35,066 nt of DNA from positions 1 to 35,066 of the forward strand of contig LGRX02029042.1 of assembly GCA_001247695.2 (NCBI GenBank). The letters run 5' to 3'. Source of the stretch: Cymbomonas tetramitiformis. Its lineage: Eukaryota; Chlorophyta; Pyramimonadophyceae; Pyramimonadales; Pyramimonadaceae. The notes below the pieces were generated by a model. That model saw only the letters and a program-made list of their open reading frames with translations, was not told the origin of the DNA and ran no database searches. The stretch's first letter is position 1. Each line of letters begins with the position of its first letter. The position numbers and the translations under genes are program-made. Positions 20,001 through 28,800 of the stretch are shown in pieces.

Positions 20001-21808
20001 CTGAATCTGGAGGAATTCACGTCTTCCTTGTACACGAGGGCGGAGAAGCGAGTCTCCTACCACGTTTCCATCTCGGACACTGGCTTCGGGAACATGCTCC
20101 CGACTGGGCTGGACTCCCTATCAGAATTCCCATATGCGAAGGTCCTTGCATACTACCTGGTGATAGACACCGAGAGCCAGCATACGGTGTGCCGTTTGGC
20201 CAGTTTGCGAGCGTACCGTCAGGTAGAAGATGCATATATGGAGAACCAAGGAATCGCTGTGCTCGCCAGAAATGATTACGTAGAGCTGCTACTGCCATGC
20301 GCGCTCATCGGAACGAAGGCATTATTCGTTGAAACAAAGAGTAAAGACACGGGCGACAACCTCTACCATGCGGTGCACCTGCTGCGTGAGATCCAAGGCA
20401 TTCATTGATCCCCTTCCGCGCTTCGTTCAGGTAATAAGAATGTGAACTTTCCTGTGGTGTCGTACGTGCCATTTTCTCGTAGGCTGCTCGAAAAAGTCAC
20501 AAGCGGCAAGGGGTGTAAGTTACTGAGAATCTGGGGTGGGATGCGCAGCTTCCAGGCCTTCTCACAACTGCAACAGCGAGCAGTCCCCGACGTTCCCAAC
20601 GGTGCTGCAGATCTATCTACGGCAGCAGAATCATTCGCCTGTCACTCTGCACGTGTATGTCACAAAGCCACGTGGGTTATACTACATGCATAGATAGATA
20701 GTTAACTGGAAGCTGGATGGAATGGGTTGCATCCCATATATAGTAGTGTACGTACCCAGCTGCTGACTGCTTGATTGAAGGGTTTTAGGGTTTAAACCCT
20801 AAATATGGAACCAGTCACAATGTTACATTTGTAAATATCTGTGCGATGGGAAGCATTGTCCTGCCTACACGTGTCTTCTTAACAGCCAATTACGTGCATG
20901 CATGTGTATACAATCTTTAAATATCCAGCATATAGCTTTCTTACACGTGTGCATATCTCCGACATTCCAGCCAATCACGTGCTTACATTTGGATAATATT
21001 CTTAAGTTTTCTTAAGTTATCCTTGAGCCATGTGGACAATATCCTCCTACCAAGAAGCTTCCACGTACTTACATTTTCTTAAGTTCTCTTAAGTATAATT
21101 CTTAAGTATACTGTCGGCCAATAGCTAATTACCCCGATTTAAATATGCATAGTGTGGGTTTATATCGAAAACTTAAGAAAACTTAAGAAAAACTTAAGAA
21201 AACTTAAGAAAACTTAAGAAAACTTAAGAAAGTACTTGCAGTAGTGAATGGTATGCAACTATTCATGATCAGAGGCTAATAAGCCATGTAGGCAAGGGCT
21301 ATATGCACACAAACCTTTGGGAGTTCCCAGCCGCTCTAGCAGAGTATGCCATACAGCAGGGGATATATTGCTTAACAATATGTGCTGAGTCCCCTCACGT
21401 TGTGGGGCATTCTGCATGGCGCACTCCATCCTCGATGCCAAGTACACGCAAAATCTCAAACTGAGATCATGCGCTGTGTCCAAGCACCGAGGCCTTCCAA
21501 GCACCCTGTCATCCCCCAAATATCAAAATTCCAAATAAATGCACACAGCGATGAGTATAGTGCTCAAATACAAAGCCGTTCCATGAAGCATGTTTTCAAG
21601 TGAGAATATAGGACACAACGTACCTATATTCGTTCACTGACTGCGGAAGTGCTCTCGTTATGGCTTTTCCCTCCTGGATGGTGATGACCTCGTGTGTGCA
21701 CAAAAACTTTACACTGGATGAGCGGAATTGCTGCTCTTCGGCATATTCTGTCTCATTCATGAAGACTTTGCCATGTCCAATTACACTGTCCCACTCAACA
21801 ACCTTCAT
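11070..21808 (-). CDS. Four-exon hypothetical gene split by a 9.4-kb intron
   Basis: Minus-strand exons: 21808-21624, 21505-21315, 11866-11403 and 11273-11070. They total 1044 bases (347 aa). All junctions are GT-AG and the phases match (2, 1, 0). The start is ATG at 21808 (MKVVEWDSV), with a TAA shortly upstream in frame. Exon 3 is rich in Trp, His and Cys and contains GCIPRHKWMAISDAGFPF. The C-terminus is Ala/Arg/Lys-rich with a KRKR run, a possible nuclear signal. I do not recognise the family. The second intron contains the whole CACTA transposon. Removing it and one AAT leaves an intron of about 130 bases, similar in size to the others. The first exon abuts the minisatellite at 22 kb, so a further 5' exon cannot be excluded. 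Confidence 0.65.
11932..12010 (+). repeat. CACTA left terminal repeat and CTTAAGTTTG array
   Basis: After the CACTA end come six 10-base units from 11951 to 12010: CTTAAGTTTG four times, one CTTAAGTTTT, and a final CTTAAGTCGG. The mirrored array is at 21172-21228. Confidence 0.92.
12011..12513 (+). promoter_or_regulatory. Subterminal region and putative kinase-gene promoter
   Basis: There is no ORF of note. TATA-like boxes stand at 12211-12218 (TATAAAAG) and 12255-12260 (TATAAA), 300 and 255 bases ahead of the kinase ATG. The region between the terminal array and the first gene is where CACTA elements usually keep their promoter, so this placement is an inference from position. Confidence 0.4.
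12514..15944 (+). CDS. Protein-kinase-fold gene carried inside the CACTA element
   Basis: The ATG at 12514 lies in AACATGGCG. Phase-compatible exons are 12514-12615, 12715-12831 (an alternative acceptor is at 12695) and 14700-15944, giving about 487 aa; small extra exons are possible. The N-terminal parts are Ala/Gly/Glu-rich. A Cys pair and a Lys/Arg-rich helix open the last exon. The kinase domain follows: VYK with the beta-3 lysine (15114), catalytic loop HGDVRATN (15426-15449), IDFG (15489-15500), APE (15609-15617), a DMWAIAP helix and a final Arg (KRPSA). The usual HRD arginine is Gly, and the Gly-rich loop is degenerate. All core catalytic residues are present, so it is probably active on Ser/Thr or Tyr. 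Its family is unknown. It lies between the element's left end and the transposase. Confidence 0.72.
13046..14650 (+). repeat. Minisatellite filling the large kinase-gene intron
   Basis: An imperfect 108-base duplication (13046-13235) is followed by about ten copies of a 131-138-base unit (13259-14650). Each unit carries GGTGCGGTGTGAGGACA, then CTCTGACACGCGACCATA, then GGGGGTGTGGCCGGTAGGA, then GACCGTGGGCGCATGTGGG. Units differ by small indels next to the TGTGTTTGTTT stretch. The array is open in several frames on both strands, but this is repeat structure; the flanking exons fit a single intron from 12832 to 14699. Confidence 0.9.
15968..20408 (+). pseudogene. Tnp2-type (CACTA) transposase, decayed
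   Basis: Phase-consistent pieces are 16228-16560, 16670-17562 and 17674-17725. Further coding pieces lie at about 18025-18800 and 19267-20408. Motifs of the Tnp2/Transposase_21 family appear in order: a Cys/Trp-rich region with WFYYFPIED (17275), SYSMG at the second junction, and FDPMH (18581-18595) with the D-x-M-H of this family followed by KRCLKLWF. The tail contains NMRLAVVHLF. The family cuts and pastes CACTA elements. Damage: a frame change at a G8 run (18363-18370), another near 19300, and an in-frame TGA at 19365-19367. The last coding piece may also continue in another frame past 20408. The first part (15968-16227) is uncertain. Confidence 0.75.
18869..19099. mobile_element. Foldback (MITE-like) element in a transposase intron
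   Basis: Arms of about 105 bases are near-perfect inverted copies, starting GTTTGGCGCTCTGTTT at 18870 and ending with its complement at 19098. The loop near 18975-19005 is only a few bases long. It lies after the splice donor at 18801. No clear target duplication is visible. A stretch at 17946-17975 (TTTGGCGCTCTGTTTTAGGT) resembles its end, so a second, degraded copy may lie in an earlier intron of the same gene. Confidence 0.85.
20409..20994. other. 3' flank inside the CACTA element, no gene supported
   Basis: A short open stretch after the transposase stop (about 20410-20690) could be one more damaged exon: a GT donor-like site is at 20431 and a TCGTAG acceptor-like site at 20482. Beyond 20700 the sequence is A/T-rich and non-coding, with ACGTG and CACGTG-like boxes scattered through it. 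Confidence 0.4.
20995..21246 (+). repeat. CACTA right terminal region and CTTAAG arrays
   Basis: Five CTTAAG motifs stand at 21000-21110 in less regular spacing. Then come six at 10- to 11-base spacing (first at 21172, last at 21223) in AAACTTAAGAA units, and finally the TAGTG end at 21242-21246. The regular array is the mirror image of that at 11951-12010. Confidence 0.9.
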
Positions 21809-21974
21809 CCCAAATACAAATTAGCTTCCTAAAGCACACGGTGAATTCGCCAACCACCCTCGAGTGGCGGGTAAGGGCGAAGATATGCAATCCTCCGGCT
21901 CGCCGCACCGCAAGTGGTACCCCTGAGACACGCACACCAGAGTGCCCATTGAACTGATGTTGTGACACGCACAC

Positions 21975-23103
21975 CAGGGAGTGCAATCTGGGCCTCGCTG
22001 CTCGGGGCATGCGCCCCGGGGCTCTCTGCTCAGGGCATGCGCTCCGGGGCTCGCTACTCAGGGAGCGCGCCCCGGGGCTCGCCGCTCGGGGTATGCGCCC
22101 CGGTGCTCGCTACTCAGGGGGCGCGCCCCGGGGTTCGCTGCTCAGGGGGCGCGCCTCGGGGCTCGCCGCTCGGGGTATGCGCCCCGGGGTTCGCTGCTCA
22201 GGGGCGCGCCCCGGGGCTCGCTGCGCGGGGAGTGCAATCTGGGCCTCGCTGCTCGGGGCATGCGCTCCGGGGCTCGCTGCTCAGGGGGCGCGCCCGGGAG
22301 GCGCTCGCTTCTCCGGGGCGCGCCCCGGGGCTCCGCTGCTAAGGGGCGCGCCCCGGCCAGAGCTCGCTGCTCGGGGCGCGCCCCGGGGTGGCTCGCTGCT
22401 GGGGGCGCGCCCCAGGGCTAGTCGCTCAGGGGGCGCGCCCCGGGGTTCGCTGCTCGAGGTGTACTCCGGGAGGAGGCTCGCTGCTCAGGGGAGGGCGCGC
22501 CCCGGGGTGACTCGCTGCTCTCGGGGAGTGTACTCCGGGGCTCGCCGCTCGGGGTATGCGCCCCGGTGCTCGCTACTCAGGGGGCGCGCCCCGGGGTTCG
22601 CTGCTCAGGGGGCGCGCCTCGGGGCTCGCCGCTCGGGGTATGCGCCCCGGGGTTCGCTGCTCAGGGGCGCGCCCCGGGGCTCGCTGCGCGGGGAGTGCAA
22701 TCTGGGCCTCGCTGCTCGGGGCATGCGCTCCGGGGCTCGCTGCTCAGGGCGCACCGGGGCTCGCTGCCAGGGGGCGCCCCGGGGCTCGCTGCTAAGGGGG
22801 CGCGCCCCGGCCCGGGACTCGCTGCTCAGGGGGCGCGCCCCGGGGCTCGCTGCTAAGGGGGCGCGCCCCAGGGCTAGTCGCTCAGGGGGCGCGCCCCGGG
22901 GTTCGCTGCTCGGGGAGTGTACTCCGGGGCTCGCTGCTCAGGGAGGGGCGCCGGGGCTCGCTGCTCGGGGAGTGTACTCCGGGGCTCGCTGCTCGGGGTA
23001 TGCGCTCCGGCGCTCGCTGCTCAGGGAGCGCGCCCCGGGGTTCGCTGCTCAGGGGGCGCGCACTGGGGCTCGCTGCTCGGGGAGTGCAATTTGGGCCTCG
23101 CTG
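21975..23103. repeat. Second GC-rich minisatellite with higher-order duplication
   Basis: Units of about 28 bases of the form CTCGCTGCTCAGGGGGCGCGCCCCGGGG alternate with TATGCGCCCC, TGTACTCCGG and GTGCAATCTG variants. A block of about 208 bases at 22081-22288 recurs almost unchanged at 22544-22750, a spacing of 463 bases. Long plus-strand open frames here are Gly/Arg/Ala-rich repeat artefacts. The array lies between the start of the minus-strand gene at 21808 and exons of the next minus-strand gene. Confidence 0.92.
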
Positions 23104-23139
23104 ATGCTTCTTCCAGCCGGTGCATCGGACACATGGGCG

Positions 23140-23488
23140 CTAATACACGCAACTCAACTTACACGATCCCTGCCTTGAGGAAGCACACCGGGGGAGTGCA
23201 CACCCGTGGAATGAAGTGGGCGAAAGACCACTTACCCCTTTGGTGCCCAGCTTTAGAACGCTCCCAGGCGGGAAATCTTGATCTGCACCGTTGACGTAGT
23301 CGTTGGGGAAGCCATACTCGTCGCCATAAAAGCACCTCACACCGGTTTGAAGCCGGATGAGGGGTTTTTCGACACCGTGGGGGTACTGCTTCCCTCTGTG
23401 TTCGACTCCAGAGAAGTGAATCAGAGGAAGCCCCGCTGCACCTGCATGCAACAGCCCGAGACGAACATCGTTATTCACAAAGGGGACA
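23140..23488 (-). CDS. 3' exons of an unidentified minus-strand gene
   Basis: An exon of 253 bases (23488-23236) begins after GCATAGACAG and ends at the strong donor GGG|GTAAGT, with incoming phase 2 and outgoing phase 0. A short last exon (GSCKLSCVY then TAG at 23140) is phase-compatible after an acceptor near 23170. The exon encodes VPFVNNDVRLGLLHAGAAG, then PLIHFSGVEHRGKQYPHG, then a Tyr/Gly/Asp-rich part. The HFSG stretch resembles the late His-Phe-x-Gly motif of some GT-A glycosyltransferases, but this is weak. It may belong to the same gene as the exon at 24129-24563. The family is not established. Confidence 0.45.
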
Positions 23489-23737
23489 CTGTCTATGCCC
23501 TCTCCCCCCCTCTGGCAATGCGTAGCCGCTGCTGGCCTCCCCCGAGCTGAATAACTGCGCGTGGCGCGGCCACCTGGCAGACTACACACGATTCAGCGCA
23601 CAGTCAGCATCAAGCCGTCGTATCCACATCAAAGCACGGTTTCCCCTAAACGTCGTTGTTTTCAAATACCCTAGAAGACCAACCCTACTAGATTGTCACT
23701 TGTGATCAAAACTTTGGTGACAGCGTACTTGTTCACA

Positions 23738-23923
23738 ATCAAAGTATCCCGCCCCCGCCATTCGCAGCAACCAGGGGTCACCGCCTGATGCGCTATATTC
23801 AAGGTATCCCACGCCCCCCCCACTCGCAGCCACAAGGGGGCACCGCCTGCTGCGCTTGATTGAACGCATCCTAGCCCCCCTACTCGCAACCAGCAGGGGG
23901 CACCGCCTGCTGCGCTGCAAATT
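23738..23923. repeat. Three copies of a 65-bp tandem repeat
   Basis: Each copy has a GTATCCC- or GCATCCT-type start, then a C-rich run, ACTCGCAGCCA-type, then AGGGGGCACCGCCTGCTGCGC. It lies between two minus-strand exons and is probably intronic. Confidence 0.85.
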
Positions 23924-24128
23924 AAATCCCATTCGCCTTGTTTCTAAACAAGTTCTTTAATTCATTCGAAGCGATGACTAGACAACCGTTCGCTAGCAAG
24001 CTCGCTCTACTCGAATTCGTTATATCGTTAGGAAAGCTTTCGAACAGCAGTGATGTAACGACACATACTCTTTGGGAGGGAGACATGCAACGCAGAGGGA
24101 GGGAGAAAGTTGGAGAGATCACCTGGGT

Positions 24129-24563
24129 ACACGATATCGTAACCTTCAGCTTCAGGACAAGTCGAGGTTGTGAAAATAGCATCGACGTCCACATACCACT
24201 CGCTATCGATTTCTACCAATGCTGGGGACCGCAGTCCAATACACTGGTTGATCAGGTTCGAGGCAAATCCAATTTGCCGCCCCAAGTGCTCCTTCCGCGC
24301 TTTGTCGTCGCCTTTCTCATACTCGACGACCGTAGTCAGCTGCATTTTTTCTGGAAAAATGACATTCAACCCGAGCGGGTTGGCCAACTGCCTTACCAAC
24401 CGCTCGAGTCCTACAAAACGGGAAATTTGTTCGTTCTGGCAGAAGCCGTTGAAGACGAACGCCACGTCCGCCAAGGTGAAAGGTGGCTCTTGCCCGAAAG
24501 GTGTCTGACGAAGGACCTCCTTGATGAAGTCACTGTTGTAGCTATGGCGGTGAAGACGCATCA
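24129..24563 (-). CDS. Internal exon of an unidentified gene with a DVD motif
   Basis: The frame opens after a pyrimidine-rich acceptor (TTTCTGCGCTTTTTAG, minus strand) and reads MRLHRHSYNSDFIKEVLRQT onward. A possible donor is CCCAG|GTGATC near 24125; the frame itself stays open to 24028. The protein has balanced, folded-protein composition, unlike the repeat frames nearby. It ends with SEWYVDVDAIF; the D-V-D is the kind of motif that binds metal and nucleotide-sugar in GT-A glycosyltransferases. That link is suggestive only. It probably precedes the exon at 23488-23236 in one gene, but the junction phases do not close without another exon. Confidence 0.45.
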
Positions 24564-25815
24564 CTAAAAAGCGCAGAAAGATATGTGTCAATACTGTTTT
24601 TTGCGTCAGCAACTCGTTCGCCCATCAATACTTTCAGGCGAGCGTTTTAGTCAATGGAAGCTGCATGAAATTGGAAGATGGTGATGTGGCTCTGCTCGTG
24701 ACGGCTAGATGAATCTTGAATTCATCGATTCCCGTCAGATTTACAGAAACAATTAAAGGCATTTAAAATGAATTAAAACATACAAGATATTTCACTCATG
24801 TTGCGTTTGAACATGACTGGACGCTATCTGAAGCATGCCAACGCGACTCGCAGTGTTGCAGCTGCGACTTCCCCGAACGGACACGTCAAAACAAAATATT
24901 CCAATATTCCTTCCACAAACCAACGAACGCGACTCTGACAGTATCCCAAGCACTCGATGATCGCCTGATATCGCCTAATCGGTCAAGACATTTAGATCAC
25001 TATGACTATCCCGCGACGTTTTATGGCCCTCCAATGCCGCACCCACATCTCAAACCCAAAATCCCTCACAGCACCCACACTCAACCACAACAACAGAGAT
25101 GCACCGCCATTTTAGCGCCCAGCAATACCACTACGCCCCGCCAGCCCCTACATTGCCGCCCCTTGTTCATAATCGCGACACCCCAACTATGGTGGGGAAA
25201 AGTGACCCCGACGCAGGATAGGACTTCGCGCGGCCTTGGGCCTACTGTATGGCCGTCTGCCCACAGTAGTTCAGCCGGAATGGTCCTTAACACTGTGTCC
25301 GAATCGAATTTTGTCTCGGATCCTCCAGTGGGAGCATTTCCGATGTCGGCATCCACGGGATCGACTATATTGGGAGCTGAAGGTCTGGACGGAACTAGAA
25401 TTCGGGCATCTGAACCGTTAATCTCTCGATCGGGCGGTCAAAGATGGATATGGGCTATGTTGTGGGAAAACACTATGGAATTTAGCAGAAAACATTCCCT
25501 GGTGAAAAGCAAGTTCTGGCGGCCTTTAAGGGTATATATACTAAAGTTCTATCCGTTTACACCTTCGTTTCCTTCGCGCTTTACAGAGATGGTAGTCGAT
25601 TGCTTCATTTCAGCTCTTGGGCTCGTTCCGATGCTTTCTAGACTCGCAATGAAGTTTCTAAACGGATAGAACGAAAGGAAACCCTCCCCTCTTTCCTGTG
25701 ATATGCCGCGCGCCTCCGGGGACTGTGCGATGAAAAATCGCATAGCATTTAAAGATGGACCCCAACAGATTTCAGTGGATTTCTCTTAGTAATCGCTTTG
25801 TGACGGAACGGAATC
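24564..25815. other. Intergenic; no gene supported
   Basis: This is mostly A/T-rich. Frames at 25034-25669 on the plus strand are open but show no domain or convincing composition. A 14-base perfect inverted repeat (GTTCTATCCGTTTA) stands at 25546-25559 and 25659-25672. The last 70 bases before the ATG at 25816 are the likely 5' untranslated region of the transposase gene; no clear TATA box was seen. Confidence 0.45.
25546..25672. repeat. 14-bp inverted repeat spanning 127 bp
   Basis: GTTCTATCCGTTTA at 25546-25559 is repeated as its exact complement at 25659-25672. The inner 99 bases are not paired. It could be a small non-autonomous element or a terminal-repeat remnant. It stands 144 bases ahead of the transposase start codon. 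Confidence 0.7.
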
Positions 25816-28800
25816 ATGCCCGGAAAGAAAGCCAAGTACAAAAAAAGGCAGGAAACGGCGAGAAAGCTTCTCAACAGCCGTGACCCAGAGACTGGCGAGA
25901 AGAATGCTTCAAAACTTGGTAGAAATTCACAGTTAGGATTAACTCGGCAAGCGCAAGATGAAGCTGTCTCCTCTCTCCTAGATCTGTCCGAGACCGCTCA
26001 ACCAGTTGAAGAAACAATAGCGAGACCCACCTGTGACGCTGAGGTACGTAACTAGCCTTCGTTGGCGTTGTTTCGCGCGCTTTCAGCAGATATAACCAGG
26101 ATTCTGAATTTTTGTTTTCTACTCGTTTGCTTACACAAGGAGGCGCAAACGTAGACGCCTCAAAGGCGAAAGAACTATCAGAAGCTGAACTTAAAGCTCA
26201 AAGAAGTGCTGCTGATAAGTGGAAGCGCGCGATTAGGGCGTTAATAACTGGGCCGGATGGTTTGCCAATTCTCTCAGCGCATAGACTTAAAGCTCACATT
26301 CTCCTTGAGCCAGATATGAAACATAGAGATCCTAAGGGGCAAAAGATGCTCGGCCGAATGTCGCGCCTCAAGGACTGTTACGCAGCTCATCAGGAGAAGA
26401 GGAGGGATGAAGTCGAGGGTGCGAGACTCTCTACACTGTACGCGAATCGCAGAGCCGATAATGCGTTTGCTCAAGTAGATAAGGCTGAAGCTCGGGCTGC
26501 GAAGGCCGAAGCTCTGGCGGACAACTCTGCAGCTCGTGCCGAAGCCACGGCACTTGCTGTCCAGGTGCAACAACAAAAAGTGAAGCTTGAAAAGGCGAAT
26601 AAGGGACATCAAACTCTCAAGGGTCGCCTCCGCCAGATAGCGAGTAGAATGACTCCTGTGATGGTGAAGAGTTTTATTGATAAAAAGTTACGGCCTGGTA
26701 AAGCTGTGTGGAGCTTTGAAGTGATGTCAGAGTCGGCGAGGATGCGAAACCACGGCCTCAGCGCCAACGTCATTCCGAAGGTGTGCTCTCATTCTTACGT
26801 ATAGCATCTTTGCTTGCTCTTGTGTTTCGAATGAGCAATAGGATCCTCACGCAAGCAGGATATAGGATCAAGCTGTGCGCGTTGCTACGTTACGCAGGTG
26901 TGGAAGTGTGTTTATCGAGCTATAGTTGGTGGGGACTTCCCTGACTCCGACGATCGCAGAGCATGTTGGATGAGCACTTCTCAAGTGAAGGAGTGGACGC
27001 AAGTGGTAGCTGAATTCAAGACCCAAGGCTTGGCAGACCTCTTAGACGTTGACAATAGCCCTATTCCAAACGTTTGGAAGCCGCTCATAGGACCGACGCT
27101 CCCTTTTAGTGTATTATTCGACACTTCCATGCGGTTCACGAAGCATCTTCTCCCTATCCGTATCGGTTTTCATGATTTCAGGGAGGATCAGTGCAAACCA
27201 GTTACACCCCTTCTTGAAATAAGCAGAGTGCCGGATACTTCTGGTGATTTACAAGCTGTTGGGGTTCTGCGATCACTGGACAAGCGTGGCTTGGCTTCGG
27301 GTCTATTTCACGCGATTACGGATACTACCAACAGTATGTCTGGTCGTGGGGGAAAGAGTGGCGAGGGTAAAGGTGGTGCTGTGCACATTCTTGAGCGTCT
27401 CATCAGAGAGAGAGCTTCTGCGCAACATCCGCACATTCATCAAGGCATATCTCGAGGTGGTTGTGGGGCGCATATCGAGCATATTAAATACACCGCCTTC
27501 GAGGACGAAGTTTGTGGTCAAGTTCCGAAGGACTCTTGGGATGATTTGCACGTTGTGACCTTCCTGAATAAGCTATGGTGGTTTCACCATAGTAAAACGT
27601 GGGGTCAGTGGAGTATGTTATGCTTTCTTTACACCTGGGTGTTTGGAGTTCACTTGCCTGCTTTCGGGAGGTGCGTGGCAACGAGGTGGGAGTATAATAG
27701 TAAGGCCATCGCCAACTTTGACACACGTGCTGCCCAGATCCGTGTCTGCTTGTTCCTATATATGTTGCAGTGCTGTGTTCTAAAAAAGCGATGGAACAAG
27801 CACCTCGTCCTCGCATATAGATGGAGTGCTTCCCGGAAAATCCGGTTGCAAATGAAGGTGATGCTCGTTGCTGGGGAGTTGCGCTACAGTCGGTCACTCA
27901 ACTGGTTAAAAGGACAAGATCCGGAGCCGCGCATAACGACACCCGCAGGGGATAAGGTGCTGCTTCCTCCAGGTCACCGGTTTCACGAGATGCCCTCCAA
28001 AACACTGGAGTGGCGACGGTCTTTGCTTGGTGATATCACCGCGATGGAGGAGAACTTTCGACTGCTGGGTTGGACTTGTGAGCTTCAAAATAACTTGGTT
28101 TGTTATCGCCAGTTGTTTGCTTCGATGGTGACCAGAACGTGTGCAGCACCTAACAGCGTACCATCGATTGTCTTGGTGGATAACACTCCTGGGAGACGGC
28201 CATATTTCTTGCAGGTCATGGCAGTCTCGCACTCATGGGAGTGGCCATCTGGTCATCCTGTTATTGATGCTGACGGCCTCGTGTTTGACACGCGGTTTGA
28301 GGACATAGACTATGAACCTGGCACCTTTGATCCCTCAATGTTAATGGGACAAGCCTTTGTGGCTGATATTCAGCCGCGGTGTGCCGCGGCCGAGGGAGAC
28401 CTTCTGCCTATCCCCGAGTTTATTGGGATATATGGTGACGTGTTGAAACTTGCTTGGCTGGCACTGGAGCCTCAGCTCTTCAATAACCTAGTGTGTGGTG
28501 TATTGAGTGGGTGCAAACTAGCACTCGCCAAACATAACAAATGGTATGAAGAGTGGCAACACTTACCACACTCGATGGGCCGCATCATGTTGGCAGAGTC
28601 TTGTGGTCCGGCATTTGCGCGTGCTCTCTTGAACGTGTTCTGGGTTACTGTGATCGGACCCCCTACAAAGGAGACAAGTGAAACTTGGTTGTGGGCGATT
28701 ATCTGTGAAGTGCGGGAGAAGCGATATCTTCCCACCTTGGAACAACTGACTTTTGAGCAGGTCTTGCGAGTGGATATAGAGGCTGCAGGACGGCAGTGTG

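Larger units (their letters stand above)
11932..21246 (+). mobile_element. Complete CACTA (En/Spm-type) DNA transposon, 9315 bp
   Basis: The left end reads CACTAGAACAAGG and the right end, read inward, CACTACTGCAAGT. After gaps the inverted repeats align over about 29 bases into CTTAAGTTT. Both sides have the 3-base direct repeat AAT (11929-11931 and 21247-21249), as expected for CACTA elements. Six CTTAAG 10-mers stand at each end, in inverted relation, like the subterminal transposase-binding arrays known in En/Spm. Inside are a kinase gene, then a Tnp2-type transposase, both on the plus strand. The transposase is broken, so this copy would depend on another for movement. It lies in an intron of a minus-strand gene. 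Confidence 0.92.

Noticed and set aside
21962..23178. Gly/Arg/Ala-rich plus-strand frames up to 389 codons at 22-23 kb
   Set aside because: These are artefacts of the 28-base GC-rich minisatellite; the true genes at both sides are on the minus strand.
25034..25669. 211-codon plus-strand frame upstream of the transposase gene
   Set aside because: No domain and mixed composition; it includes the inverted-repeat pair and likely untranslated sequence, so it is not supported as a gene.
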